Below, in pieces: positions 39,351 through 47,974 of a DNA stretch of 49,120 bases (position 1 is its first letter; each line of letters opens with the position of its first letter). The notes under the pieces are model-generated. The model ran no database searches. It saw nothing but the letters and a program-made list of their open reading frames with translations, and was not told the origin of the DNA. A program made the position numbers and the translations under genes. This DNA is from Chryseobacterium sp. Leaf394 (lineage in GTDB: Bacteria > Bacteroidota > Bacteroidia > Flavobacteriales > Weeksellaceae), in assembly GCF_001424105.1 (NCBI RefSeq), contig NZ_LMQH01000011.1, positions 223,945 through 273,064 on the forward strand. Reading direction: 5' to 3'.

Positions 39351-39522
39351 GTGGTGTACCTCGTGTGTTCGAGCTCCGTCAGTTCGAGTGTTTTTCTGTA
39401 AAGAAGTGGAAGAAAAATATATCGAGAACTCGTGAACAAACGGCAATTGTATTTAAAAAGAAAAACTTCTCGATACACTCCACTTCGCTACATTACTCGA
39501 AGTGACGAAGCGATTTGTTCAC
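39351..39522. repeat. Composite interspersed repeat (TTCTCGATAC...CGAAGTGACG type)
   Basis: ATCGAGAA (39421-39428) is inverted at TTCTCGAT (39467-39474), and GTGAACAAA (about 39432-39440) at TTTGTTCAC (39514-39522). TTCGAGCTCCGTCAGTTCGAG and CTTCGCTACATTACTCGAAG add further stems. Sequences like TTCTCGATACACTCC..CTTCGCTAC..CTCGAAGTGACG are, as I remember, widespread between genes in Flavobacterium and Chryseobacterium. No coding capacity is believable. Confidence 0.6.
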
Positions 39523-39531
39523 TTAAAAATA

Positions 39532-39562
39532 AAAGGCAGCTGTTAAAAAAACAACTGCCTTT
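39532..39562 (-). terminator. Terminator of alaS
   Basis: AAAGGCAG-CTGTT and AACAA-CTGCCTTT form an interrupted 13-bp stem around an A-rich loop; read on the minus strand it ends in TTTTATTTTT, just after the alaS stop. Confidence 0.7.
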
Positions 39563-39586
39563 ACTTATATCTTAATATTATTAAAA

Positions 39587-42190
39587 TTACAGCATCAAAG
39601 CCTTCTGATACGCATTTTCCAAGCCATCAAGATTTTTTCCGCCTGCTGTAGCAAAACCTGGGTTTCCGCCGCCACCGCCCTGAATTTCTCTGGCTAAATC
39701 TTTAATCAGTGCTCCGGCCTGATAAACTCCTGCGAGGTCATCAGAAACACCAATGGTAATCATCGGTTTTCCGTCTGCGTCGGATAAAACAATCGTGATA
39801 GAAGTCGGGATTTCTTTCTTCAGCTGGAAGACGATGTCTTTTACTGAACCGGCATCCAGAGAGGTTTTCTTAACCAGAAGAAGTTTGTCACCTTTCTGTT
39901 CGTAAGAAGTTTTCCAGTCTCCGATTTCGCCTTTGGCTTTTTCTTTTTTCAGAGATTCCACTTCAGATTTTAAAGCTGAATTTTCATCTATCAGTTTTTC
40001 AATCGATTTTACGATGTCTTTGGATTTCAGCAGTTGTGAAAGTTCAGCAACCTGTTTTTCAAGATTTTTGAAATATTCCTCAGATTTGTCTCCGGAAATC
40101 GCCTCAATTCTTCTGATTCCTGCAGCAGCAGAAGCTTCGGAATTGATTTTAAAATGACCGATTTCGCTCGTGTTTTTCACATGGGTTCCACCACAGAGTT
40201 CCTTCGAAGTTCCAAACTGGATCATTCTCACGCTGTCACCATATTTTTCGCCAAACAATGCCATCGCACCTTTGTCTATCGCCTCCTGAATCGGAATATT
40301 CCTGAATTCCTGAAGCGCAATATTTTCTTTAATTTTAGCATTGACTTTCTCTTCAATCAAAGCCAGTTCTTCCTCAGTCATTTTGCTGAAATGTGAGAAA
40401 TCAAAACGAAGATAATCCGGACCGACGAATGAACCTTTCTGTTCAACATGAGTTCCCAAAACTTCTCTCAGAGCCTCGTGCAGTAAGTGCGTTACAGAGT
40501 GGTTGGCCTGAGAATTTTTTCTTTCAGCTGCATTTACTTTTGCATAGAAAACCGCTCCGGCATCTTTTGGAAGTCCGTTGATCAACGAAATAATCAATCC
40601 GTTTTCCTTTTTGGTTTCTAAGACTTCAAAACTTTCAACCGCATTTTCAAGAACACCTTTATCACCGATTTGTCCACCACCTTCAGGATAGAAAGGGGAG
40701 TTGCTCAGCACGATCTGATAAAATTCGCCGTCTTTGTTTTCTACTTTTCTGTATCTTGTGATGTAGGTTTCCGTTTCAATTTGGTCGTAACCTACGAAGT
40801 TTTCAGGCTTTTCTTCCAAAACAACCCAGTCGTAAACTTTGGAAGCAGAGTCTTTTTTAGAACGCTGTTTCTGTTTATCCAAAGCATCTTCAAATCCTGC
40901 TTCATCGATTGACAAACCTTTTTCTTCAGCAATGATTCTCGTTAAATCATCAGGGAAACCGTACGTGTCATACAGTTCAAAAACTTCCTGCGTCGGCAAT
41001 ACTTTTTTACCTTCAGAAATAGTCTGCTGAATTAATTTTTCAACTCTTAATAAACCGGTTTCAATTGTTTTTAAGAAAGATTCTTCTTCACTTTTAATCA
41101 CTTCAGTTACCAGTTTGCCCTGTTTTTCAAGCTCTGGGAAAAATTTTCCCATTTGATTTTGAAGAACAGCCACCAGTTCGAAAAGGAAAGGTTCTTTTCT
41201 GTCTAAAAATCTGTAGGCATAAGAAATTCCTCGTCTTAAAATTCTTCTGATTACATAACCGGCACCGCCATTGGAAGGCAGCTGTCCGTCAGCGATTGCA
41301 AATGAAACTGCTCTGATGTGATCTACGACAACGCGGATGGCGATGTCTTTTTCGTCCGTTAAAATTCCGGTATATTTTTTTCCTGAAAGTTCTTCCACCT
41401 TAGCAATCAAAGGGGTAAAAACATCAGTATCGTAATTGGATTCTTTTTGCTGTAAAGCCATGCAAAGACGCTCGAAACCCATTCCGGTATCGATGTGTTT
41501 GGCAGGAAGATTTTCCAGAGAACCGTCCGCTTTTCTGTTGAACTGCATGAATACGAGATTCCAGATTTCCACAACCTGAGGATGGTCGTTATTTACCAGT
41601 TCAAGACCGGAAACTTTTGCTTTTTCTTCTTCATTTCTCAGGTCAACGTGAATTTCTGAACAGGGTCCGCAAGGTCCGCTGGCACCCATCTCCCAGAAGT
41701 TGTCTTTTTTGTTTCCGTTGATGATTCTGTCTTCAGAAATGAACTGTTTCCAAAGATCGTAAGCTTCGGTATCTCTTTCAAGATTTTCTTTTGCGTCACC
41801 TTCAAAAATGGTTACGTACAGATTTTCTTTTGGAATTCCGTACACTTCCGTAAGCAGTTCCCACGCCCACGTGATGGCTTCTTTCTTGAAATAATCACCG
41901 AAAGACCAGTTCCCCAACATCTCAAACATTGTGTGGTGATAGGTATCACGACCCACATCATCCAAGTCATTGTGCTTTCCGGAAACTCTCAAACACTTTT
42001 GGGTATCGGCAATTCTTGAGGCTTTAGGCTCTTTATATCCTAAAAAATAATCTTTAAACTGCGTCATTCCCGAGTTGGAAAACATCAGGGTAGGGTCGTC
42101 TTTCAGCACGATAGGCGCCGAAGGAACGATGAGGTGTTGTTTAGATTGAAAAAAGTCTAAAAACTGTTGTCTTATTTCCTGTGAAGTCAT
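39587..42190 (-). CDS. alaS: Alanine--tRNA ligase
   Basis: 867 residues, normal for bacterial AlaRS. The N-terminal class II catalytic core shows MTSQEIRQQFLDFFQSKQH, NSGMTQFKDYFLG, DTYHHTMFEMLGNWSFGDYF and HIDTGMGFERL. The editing domain has the metal-binding HSVTHLLHEAL and CGGTHVKNTSEIGHF. A coiled coil (about 690-760) precedes the C-terminal C-Ala domain, with its glycine-rich GGGGGNPGFATAGGKN. It charges tRNA-Ala with alanine and clears Ser/Gly mischarging. No frameshift or missing motif is seen. The gene stands alone between a terminator downstream and a TAAATTTG element upstream. Confidence 0.98.
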   Translation of the reverse strand: MTSQEIRQQFLDFFQSKQHLIVPSAPIVLKDDPTLMFSNSGMTQFKDYFLGYKEPKASRIADTQKCLRVSGKHNDLDDVGRDTYHHTMFEMLGNWSFGDYFKKEAITWAWELLTEVYGIPKENLYVTIFEGDAKENLERDTEAYDLWKQFISEDRIINGNKKDNFWEMGASGPCGPCSEIHVDLRNEEEKAKVSGLELVNNDHPQVVEIWNLVFMQFNRKADGSLENLPAKHIDTGMGFERLCMALQQKESNYDTDVFTPLIAKVEELSGKKYTGILTDEKDIAIRVVVDHIRAVSFAIADGQLPSNGGAGYVIRRILRRGISYAYRFLDRKEPFLFELVAVLQNQMGKFFPELEKQGKLVTEVIKSEEESFLKTIETGLLRVEKLIQQTISEGKKVLPTQEVFELYDTYGFPDDLTRIIAEEKGLSIDEAGFEDALDKQKQRSKKDSASKVYDWVVLEEKPENFVGYDQIETETYITRYRKVENKDGEFYQIVLSNSPFYPEGGGQIGDKGVLENAVESFEVLETKKENGLIISLINGLPKDAGAVFYAKVNAAERKNSQANHSVTHLLHEALREVLGTHVEQKGSFVGPDYLRFDFSHFSKMTEEELALIEEKVNAKIKENIALQEFRNIPIQEAIDKGAMALFGEKYGDSVRMIQFGTSKELCGGTHVKNTSEIGHFKINSEASAAAGIRRIEAISGDKSEEYFKNLEKQVAELSQLLKSKDIVKSIEKLIDENSALKSEVESLKKEKAKGEIGDWKTSYEQKGDKLLLVKKTSLDAGSVKDIVFQLKKEIPTSITIVLSDADGKPMITIGVSDDLAGVYQAGALIKDLAREIQGGGGGNPGFATAGGKNLDGLENAYQKALML

Positions 42191-42241
42191 ATTTGTTGCT
42201 TTTGGCTAAATGCTTTTGGCTTTCAGCTTTTTTTTGATGGG

Positions 42242-42249
42242 CAAATTTA
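42242..42249 (-). promoter_or_regulatory. Candidate -7 element for alaS
   Basis: TAAATTTG on the minus strand (42249-42242) matches TAnnTTTG and lies 51 bases before the alaS ATG. No clear TTG -33 partner was found at the usual distance. Between it and the ATG is a TTTGGCT-type low-complexity repeat. Confidence 0.35.
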
Positions 42250-42342
42250 ATGAAAAGAGATAAGTAAAAAGTAAAAAGAACCAAGTTTTTGAGGACGGAA
42301 AATTATTTTAGAACTAAGTCAGAAAAAAACAAACATTGAAAA

Positions 42343-42813
42343 TTATTGTATTAGATTTCTTTCCCAAATTTTATCAATAAATAATCCTAATATCATAAAT
42401 GATAGGCTGGAATATGGAAAACTGTCTACTGCTGAGAAAATCAACTGACCATCGCTTTCAAAATTTAAAAATACTCCCCAATAAAAATAGAATCCCAAAG
42501 GATGAACTATAAAGTAAAAAATAGACATGATGAATAAAATCTCAAAACCGCTTTTATCTGAATTTATTTTCGCTTTACTTTTTATTATTTTAAATACAAT
42601 GAATATAAACAACAATAAAACAGTTAGTAAAAGATGGATTGTAAGTTTTCCCACATTGCTGTAAGGATTTTTGTCTACTAATCCAGATGCCAGAATTTCT
42701 ACGGGAGTTGCGGGAAGAACCGAAAATATGGGAACTACGTATGTAAGTGACAGCAAAAGAGACACGACGGTAAAAATGATACCAATTTTAAATGCAAAAT
42801 ATTTACGTTTCAT
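42343..42813 (-). CDS. Hypothetical integral membrane protein
   Basis: 156 residues, family not recognised. About four hydrophobic helices are visible: 8-30 (FKIGIIFTVVSLLLSLTYVV), 58-76 (LTIHLLLTVLLLFIFIVFKI), 90-112 (ILFIMSIFYFIVHPLGFYFY) and 128-145. It is more AT-rich than most neighbours, as short membrane proteins often are. It lies 33 bases after the TPR-like gene on the same strand, so co-transcription is possible. Confidence 0.75.
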   Translation of the reverse strand: MKRKYFAFKIGIIFTVVSLLLSLTYVVPIFSVLPATPVEILASGLVDKNPYSNVGKLTIHLLLTVLLLFIFIVFKIIKSKAKINSDKSGFEILFIMSIFYFIVHPLGFYFYWGVFLNFESDGQLIFSAVDSFPYSSLSFMILGLFIDKIWERNLIQ

Positions 42814-42846
42814 TTTTAAAGTTGGATTTAAACTACATCAACCTAT

Positions 42847-43230
42847 TTAATAGGCATTCGGATCAAAAAACGCCTTAAAAGTAAGCGGATCTTCGGTGAA
42901 ATTTTCGGCAGTTTCAAGATATTCGTGGTAATGTTCGGGATTCATTCCCAAATCAACCATGACGATGGCGATATTGGTGTACAGATTTTTATCTTCGGAG
43001 CCCAGATCTACAGCGGTTTTAAGAACTTTTAATGCATTTTCATTTTCGCCGGAATCAGACAACACCGCACCGAGGTTGATTAATGCTGAAGTATTTTGAG
43101 GTTCGACAGCTAAAATATCTTCGAGTTCTTTAATCAGCAGGTCATTAATGTCATCCCAATAATCTTCATTTTCCCACCTTTTGGCCTGAAGTTTTACTAC
43201 GTTTTCTAATCTCTGAGTGATGCTCTTCAT
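42847..43230 (-). CDS. Small TPR-repeat-like protein
   Basis: 127 residues. The central part fits tetratricopeptide repeats: DILAVEPQNTSALINLGAVL, SDSGENENALKVLKTAVDLG and SEDKNLYTNIAIVMVDLG show the W/L-G-A-P spacing of helix pairs. There is no signal peptide, so it is cytoplasmic. Such proteins act as adaptors; no partner is evident. It sits in a minus-strand run of small genes between alaS and the M3 peptidase. Confidence 0.75.
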   Translation of the reverse strand: MKSITQRLENVVKLQAKRWENEDYWDDINDLLIKELEDILAVEPQNTSALINLGAVLSDSGENENALKVLKTAVDLGSEDKNLYTNIAIVMVDLGMNPEHYHEYLETAENFTEDPLTFKAFFDPNAY

Positions 43231-43274
43231 TGTTTCGTTCCCTGAATTGATTTTTCACAATGTACAAATTAATT

Positions 43275-43811
43275 TCACTTTTGCCAATCTGATTTTTCGA
43301 TTTGAAATAAATCCATCCTGTTTCCGGAATACTCAATCTGTTTTTTGAAAGTCATCCCGTTTTTCAAAGCTACATTTTTTGAATTTGAATTTTCAGAATG
43401 GATGATTGAAATTAAGCGGTTGTGAAAATTATTCTCAAAAGCAAAATCTCTGCATTTTTTTGCAGCTTCAATGGCAAAACCTTTTCCCCGAAACTGAGGA
43501 AGAATAGAGTAGGCAATTTCCAGCTCAAACTCATTTTCAACTTCACGAACAAGCAAACCACACTGGCCTATGAGTTCGTTGGTTTCTTTTGAGATTAAAA
43601 CATTTTGTCCGCCAAGATTATTTTCGTAGCGGTGGAAAGTCCACTCAAACCACTTTTCACACCGTTCTTCTGGAGTTTTAAAACCATCCATTCCGAGCAT
43701 TTTTGCGGTTTGCTCGTCTTTTAGTAATTCTTGCCAGATTTCGAAATCGGAAGGTTGTAATTTTCGGAAGGAAAGTCTTTGGGTTTTTTGGTTAGTTAAA
43801 AGATATTTCAT
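43275..43811 (-). CDS. GNAT-family N-acetyltransferase (RimJ-like)
   Basis: 178 residues. It opens with TQRLSFRKLQPSDFEIWQEL, typical of the RimJ/RimL branch. The acetyl-CoA site is ILPQFRGKGFAIEAAKKCRD (Q/RxxGxG/A), followed by ISIIHSENSNSKNVALKNGM, the final GNAT motif. It transfers acetyl groups from acetyl-CoA to an amine, possibly a protein N-terminus. Its ATG overlaps the stop of the preceding minus-strand gene by one base, so the pair is translationally coupled. Confidence 0.9.
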   Translation of the reverse strand: MKYLLTNQKTQRLSFRKLQPSDFEIWQELLKDEQTAKMLGMDGFKTPEERCEKWFEWTFHRYENNLGGQNVLISKETNELIGQCGLLVREVENEFELEIAYSILPQFRGKGFAIEAAKKCRDFAFENNFHNRLISIIHSENSNSKNVALKNGMTFKKQIEYSGNRMDLFQIEKSDWQK

Positions 43812-44476
43812 TATTTATTAAAAACTGAAAGCTCATTTATTTCTGATTTAAAAACTGTTTGAGAAACTGCTTCATTAAGCTTTTTTCTACTTATAGATAA
43901 AGGATGATCAGGAAAATCGATATCATATTTCTCTTCTTCAGATTTGTTCATTAATGTTCCTTCTTTAAAATTGGGCTCGTAAGGATCTTTAAACCAGTAT
44001 TCTAACTTTTCATCCACAAAGTTTGCTTCGCCACTTTGTAACATTTCATTCAAAACAATTGCATCTCTTACTCCTGTAGTTCCGATCTCTGCGGCTTGGA
44101 TTTTTATTACCCAACTGTAATTTTCGAAAGGAATCGTTACAGAAGCAATATAAGTCATCCCACCTTCCGGCTGAGGAACTTTAAAGATAGTTTTTACGCT
44201 TGGAACATTATTTATCGTAAGAAGTGATACCTCTACAATTCCTCCATTTGCTGCAGAGATTGAGTTTCTGTAAAATTTTCTCAAAAAGTCTAAATTTTTT
44301 GCAGAAGGAATATCGGGCGGAACATCAAAGAAATTTAAAGAAATCAAAACACTTTCTTCGGGATTTACCCAAACAATTCTGGAAGAGGTTTCTTCTACTT
44401 TATTCCATCCAAAATTAGGGACAAAAATAGAATTAATGGTTATTTTACTCTCTTTTTTCTTAAAGAAATTAAACAT
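43811..44476 (-). CDS. Hypothetical cytoplasmic protein
   Basis: 221 residues, family not recognised. No signal peptide or membrane helix. It looks like a compact mixed alpha/beta domain with repeated hydrophobic strands (SRIVWVNPEESVLISLNFFD, then MTYIASVTIPFENYSWVIKI, IQAAEIGTTGVRDAIVLNEM). A more charged C-terminal tail contains FPDHPLSISRKKLNEAVSQT. The strand pattern recalls secretion-associated or immunity-type domains, but nothing specific can be claimed. It is the first gene of a coupled pair with the GNAT acetyltransferase. Confidence 0.75.
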   Translation of the reverse strand: MFNFFKKKESKITINSIFVPNFGWNKVEETSSRIVWVNPEESVLISLNFFDVPPDIPSAKNLDFLRKFYRNSISAANGGIVEVSLLTINNVPSVKTIFKVPQPEGGMTYIASVTIPFENYSWVIKIQAAEIGTTGVRDAIVLNEMLQSGEANFVDEKLEYWFKDPYEPNFKEGTLMNKSEEEKYDIDFPDHPLSISRKKLNEAVSQTVFKSEINELSVFNK

Positions 44477-44520
44477 ATTTATTTAGAGCTTTATTGGTAC
44501 TAAAATAATTTTTTTTGCGT

Positions 44521-44556
44521 AAAAAACTCCGAAAAGCTTTCACTTCCTGGAGTTTT
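44521..44556 (-). terminator. Terminator of the M3 peptidase gene
   Basis: AAAACTCC (44523-44530) and GGAGTTTT (44549-44556) form a stem; on the minus strand the hairpin is followed by a run of T residues. It separates the peptidase from the coupled pair further along. Confidence 0.7.
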
Positions 44557-44575
44557 ATAAGTTTTATTTAAAATT

Positions 44576-46648
44576 CTACCCAAACGCCCTTTTCAGCAAA
44601 CTCTCAACCTTCGGTTCACTTCCTCTGAAATTTTTATACAGTTCCATCGGATCTTTGGTTCCTCCCGAAGAAAGTAAAATCTTAAATTTTGCGGCTGTTT
44701 CAGGATTGAAAATTCCTGTTTCTTTGAAATACTGGAAGGCGTCGGCATCCAAAACTTCTGCCCATTTGTAAGAATAATATCCCGCAGAATATCCACCCTG
44801 AAAAATATGTGAGAAACTCGGGCTCATTGCTGTTTCAGGATTTACAGGATAAAGCTGTGTCGCTTTTGTGTAAGAATCTTCAAACTCTTTAACACTCAGA
44901 TTCTCCAGATCTCCAACTTTCGTATGGTAATTCATATCCAGAATCCCAAAACCAAGCTGTCTCATCGTCTGATAACCTTCCATAAAGTTTTTAGACAAAG
45001 CAATTTTTTCGATCTTTTCATCGGGAAGAACTTCGCCGGTTTTATAATGTTTAGCAAATGTTTTTAGAAATTCCGGCTCATAACAGAAATTCTCAAGAAA
45101 CTGAGAAGGTAATTCCACAAAATCCCATTTTACAGACGTTCCTGACAGATTCGGATACTGGGTATTTGCCATCATTCCGTGCAGCGCATGACCAAACTCG
45201 TGGAATAAAGTTGTCACTTCCTGAAAAGTCAGTAAACTCGGCGTGTCTTTCGTCGGCTTGCTGAAATTACAGACAATAGAAATATGCGGACGTGAATTTT
45301 CACCGTCTTTCTGATACTGATTTTTATAACTCGTCATCCAGGCGCCGGCTCTTTTTCCTTTTCTTGGGAAATAGTCAACGTAAAGCAAGGCTTTGAAGCT
45401 GGTTGATGGCTGACCGTTACCATTTGTTGTTTCCTGATTCTGTGTATCTGGTTCCTGGTTTTCGAAGACCTCATATACTTTCACATCTTCATGGTATTTC
45501 GGAACGTCATTTTTCTCCACGAAAGTCAGTCCGAAAAGTTTTTTAGACAATCCGAACACAGCTTCCTGAACCTGCTCCAGTGGAAAGTATGGCTTCAGTT
45601 CTTCGTCATTTAAATCATATTTTGCTTTGCGAAGTTTTTCTGCATAAAACGCGTGGTCATAACCCTGCATTTCTTCGATTCCGTCAGCTTTTGCCAAAGA
45701 TTTTAATTCCTCAATCTCTTTTTCTGCGTATGGTTTTGCTTTCGTTAAAAGTTCATTCAGAAAATCCAGGACCTTGGTCGGAGATTTTGCCATTCTTTCT
45801 TCCAGAACGTAATCTGCGTAATTTTTGTAGCCTAAAAGTTCGGCTTTTTGCTGTTTTAAATTCAGCAATTCTTTGATGAGGTTTTGATTGTCAAATTCCC
45901 CGCCGTCGAAAGATTTCTTACCGTTAGCCAAAGCCAGTTCTTTTCTCAATTCACGGTTTTCAGCATAAGTCATGAATGGAATGTAGCTTGGATACTGTAA
46001 AGTAACTACCCATCCTTCAATATTTTTTTCTTTCGCTTCTTCCGCGTACTGTTCAATAATCGCTTCGGGAATTCCCGCTAAATCTTCTTTGTTGGTGATG
46101 TGTTTAAAATAATTGTTTGTTGAAGCCAACACATTCTGTCCGAACTGAAGTGATTTTAAAGATAAATCCATGCTGATCTTCTTTAATTTCTCTTTGTCTT
46201 CTTCATTTAAAAGGGCTCCGCTTCTTACAAAACCTTTATATGTCTCATCCAAAAGCATCTGCTGCTCTTCGTTCAGACTGTACTTTTCTTTTTGATCGTA
46301 AACTTTTTTAATTCTATCAAATAAAGCTTCGTTTTGAGAAATTTTTGAAGAATATTCAGTTAAGACTGGAGAAACTTCCTGCGCGATTTTCTGTAATTCG
46401 TCACTCGTTTCAGCTGAATTTAAATTGAAAAAAATATTGGAAGCTCTGTCCAGTTGCTCACCCGAAAAAGCCAAGGCTTCGATTGTATTTTCGAAAGTCG
46501 GTTCCTCTGAATTATTAACAATGGCGTCAATTTCCGCTTCAGATTTCTGAATCAAATCTTTAAAAGCCGGAAGATAATCTTCATTTTTAATCTGATCAAA
46601 TGGCGCTGAATGATATGGTGTGTTGAATTTTTCTGTTAAAATAGACAT
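44576..46648 (-). CDS. M3-family metallopeptidase (Dcp / oligopeptidase A-like)
   Basis: 690 residues from the ATG at 46646-46648 (MSILTEKFNTPYHSAPFDQI). The frame stays open to 46765, but the extra 39 residues look non-coding and the inner ATG matches the family start. Zinc site: H483-E484-F-G-H487 in TLFHEFGHALHGMM, with WDFVELPSQFLENFCYEPEF downstream. It is a cytoplasmic-type zinc peptidase (no signal peptide) that trims oligopeptides. Odd feature: between YEVFEN and KALLYVDYFPRKGKRAGAWM there is a Gln/Asn/Thr-rich insert (about 396-416: QEPDTQNQETTNGNGQPSTS). It is encoded by a low-complexity DNA repeat and is absent from typical relatives as I know them. Confidence 0.92.
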   Translation of the reverse strand: MSILTEKFNTPYHSAPFDQIKNEDYLPAFKDLIQKSEAEIDAIVNNSEEPTFENTIEALAFSGEQLDRASNIFFNLNSAETSDELQKIAQEVSPVLTEYSSKISQNEALFDRIKKVYDQKEKYSLNEEQQMLLDETYKGFVRSGALLNEEDKEKLKKISMDLSLKSLQFGQNVLASTNNYFKHITNKEDLAGIPEAIIEQYAEEAKEKNIEGWVVTLQYPSYIPFMTYAENRELRKELALANGKKSFDGGEFDNQNLIKELLNLKQQKAELLGYKNYADYVLEERMAKSPTKVLDFLNELLTKAKPYAEKEIEELKSLAKADGIEEMQGYDHAFYAEKLRKAKYDLNDEELKPYFPLEQVQEAVFGLSKKLFGLTFVEKNDVPKYHEDVKVYEVFENQEPDTQNQETTNGNGQPSTSFKALLYVDYFPRKGKRAGAWMTSYKNQYQKDGENSRPHISIVCNFSKPTKDTPSLLTFQEVTTLFHEFGHALHGMMANTQYPNLSGTSVKWDFVELPSQFLENFCYEPEFLKTFAKHYKTGEVLPDEKIEKIALSKNFMEGYQTMRQLGFGILDMNYHTKVGDLENLSVKEFEDSYTKATQLYPVNPETAMSPSFSHIFQGGYSAGYYSYKWAEVLDADAFQYFKETGIFNPETAAKFKILLSSGGTKDPMELYKNFRGSEPKVESLLKRAFG

Positions 46649-46665
46649 TGAATTATTTTTAAGGG

Positions 46666-46692
46666 TAAATTTAATTAATTGAAATGAATCAA
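46666..46692 (-). promoter_or_regulatory. Candidate promoter of the M3 peptidase gene
   Basis: On the minus strand TTG (46692-46690) and TAAATTTA (46673-46666) are 16 bases apart, close to the flavobacterial TTG/TAnnTTTG layout with one mismatch. The -7-like element is 17 bases from the ATG. Confidence 0.35.
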
Positions 46693-46795
46693 GCATGTTT
46701 GGCGCAAAAAGAATGCCCGCGAAGAAAGTATGACAAAAATTCCCATTGTCTTTTTTTCTTGTCATAGGCGAAGATGTTTTTTTCCGGCAATTGTT

Positions 46796-46803
46796 TAATT
46801 TTG
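46796..46803 (+). promoter_or_regulatory. Candidate -7 element for the SnoaL-like gene
   Basis: TAATTTTG matches TAnnTTTG and is 26 bases before the ATG at 46830. No convincing TTG lies at the -33 distance. Confidence 0.35.
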
Positions 46804-46829
46804 ATTCCGAAAATTCAAATTAAAACAGA

Positions 46830-47183
46830 ATGATGTCTCAAAACAAAACCACAGTTCAGAAATACATGGATGCCTTTCAGGAAAGCGACCATAAAATGAT
46901 TCTGAGCTGTCTCACCGAAGATGTGATTTGGGAAATGCCCGGAGTTTACCAGCACCACGGAAAAGAAGAATTTGATAAGGAGATTGAAAATGAAAACTTT
47001 ACCGGAAAGCCAAAAATCACGGTTTTCAGAATGACGGAAGAAAATGATATAGTCATTGCGGAAGGAAATGTGGTTGGAAAGTTCAAAAACGGAGATGTTC
47101 TCGACGCCGATTTCTGCGATGTCTTTGAAATGGAAAACGGATTGATCAAAAAGCTGGTATCTTATTTAATGCAGAAAAAGTAG
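46830..47183 (+). CDS. SnoaL-like / NTF2-like protein
   Basis: 117 residues. The sequence VQKYMDAFQESDHKMILSCL, TEDVIWEMPGVYQHHGKEEF and VVGKFKNGDVLDADFCDVFE, ending in GLIKKLVSYLM, follows the SnoaL-like NTF2 fold (N-terminal helices, then strands ending on a conserved final strand). It probably binds or isomerises a small molecule; substrate unknown. Two adjacent ATGs (46830, 46833) are possible starts. It is a distant relative of the NTF2-like protein at 19582. Confidence 0.85.
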   Translation: MMSQNKTTVQKYMDAFQESDHKMILSCLTEDVIWEMPGVYQHHGKEEFDKEIENENFTGKPKITVFRMTEENDIVIAEGNVVGKFKNGDVLDADFCDVFEMENGLIKKLVSYLMQKK

Positions 47184-47288
47184 ATGGCTATTGGCAAATG
47201 GCTTTCAGCAGGTGCTTTAAATCTAATTTATCATAATTTTAAGATGAATTAATCTCAACATAATTAAAGAAATATTAAAAAACTATCT

Positions 47289-47828
47289 ATGAAAACATTT
47301 TTAAAAATTATTGGTGGACTTGTCCTCTTATTTGTAGTGTACGGAGTGATTGCGATGCTGACTTTCAGTAACGAGTACCACTACGAAAAATCGGTGGTGA
47401 TCAATGCTCCGAAAGAAAAAGTCTGGCAGCACATCAGCTCAATGAAAGCTTTCAATCAGTGGAATCCGTGGATGGATTTAGATAAAAGCATGCAGGTTAC
47501 TTATACCGGAACTTCCGGAGAAGTGGGAGATAAATACTGTTGGGACAGCAAAAATGATGATGCGGGAGCCGGTTGTCAGGAAATTAAAGAAAATATAGCC
47601 AACGAAAGGCAGCGTACTGAAATGATTTTTAAAAGACCTTTTGAAGGACAGGCTTTGTCTGATATCGTTTTGAATTCTGAAGGAAATGCTACAAAAGTAA
47701 CGTGGAGCATGGATACGAAACAGGAAACATGGATGAAAATTATGCGACCGATGATGGATTATCAGATGGGAAAATCTTACGATGAGGGTTTTAAAAAACT
47801 GAAAGCTTTGGCTGAAAATAAAGACTAA
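47289..47828 (+). CDS. SRPBCC / polyketide-cyclase-like protein with N-terminal membrane segment
   Basis: 179 residues. One hydrophobic helix (about 5-25, LKIIGGLVLLFVVYGVIAML) precedes an SRPBCC domain: YEKSVVINAPKEKVWQHISS, FNQWNPWMDLDKSMQVTYTG, GEVGDKYCWDSKNDDAGAGC, ending in the helix MMDYQMGKSYDEGFKKLKAL. These START-like domains bind hydrophobic ligands in a deep pocket. The anchor places the domain at the membrane; the side is uncertain. It lies 105 bases after the SnoaL-like gene, with a TTGGC-type repeat between. Confidence 0.87.
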   Translation: MKTFLKIIGGLVLLFVVYGVIAMLTFSNEYHYEKSVVINAPKEKVWQHISSMKAFNQWNPWMDLDKSMQVTYTGTSGEVGDKYCWDSKNDDAGAGCQEIKENIANERQRTEMIFKRPFEGQALSDIVLNSEGNATKVTWSMDTKQETWMKIMRPMMDYQMGKSYDEGFKKLKALAENKD

Positions 47829-47841
47829 AGCAAAATACTGC

Positions 47842-47878
47842 AAGAAACTGTTTTTAGATTTTGAAAGCAGTTTCTTTG
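47842..47878 (+). terminator. Probable terminator
   Basis: AAGAAACTG (47842-47850) pairs with CAGTTTCTT (47868-47876) just after the SRPBCC gene; the following T-run is weak (TGTTAAAG). Confidence 0.55.
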
Positions 47879-47951
47879 TTAAAGATTATTAATGAGTTGT
47901 TTTGAATTTATAATCTTTAGTTAAATTTTTTAAGTGAAATAAGATAAAATA

Positions 47952-47959
47952 TATCTTTG
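47952..47959 (+). promoter_or_regulatory. Candidate -7 element for the small lipoprotein
   Basis: TATCTTTG matches TAnnTTTG 15 bases before the ATG at 47975. No clear TTG -33 element is present at the normal distance. Confidence 0.35.
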
Positions 47960-47974
47960 AAAAAAAAATAATTT

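Noticed and set aside
43811..44476. Immunity protein of a toxin/immunity pair
   Set aside because: The strand pattern is suggestive only; no toxin or polymorphic-toxin features are encoded nearby.
46649..46765. Extended start for the M3 peptidase
   Set aside because: The extra 39 residues run through the promoter-like region and do not resemble the family; the ATG at 46648 does.
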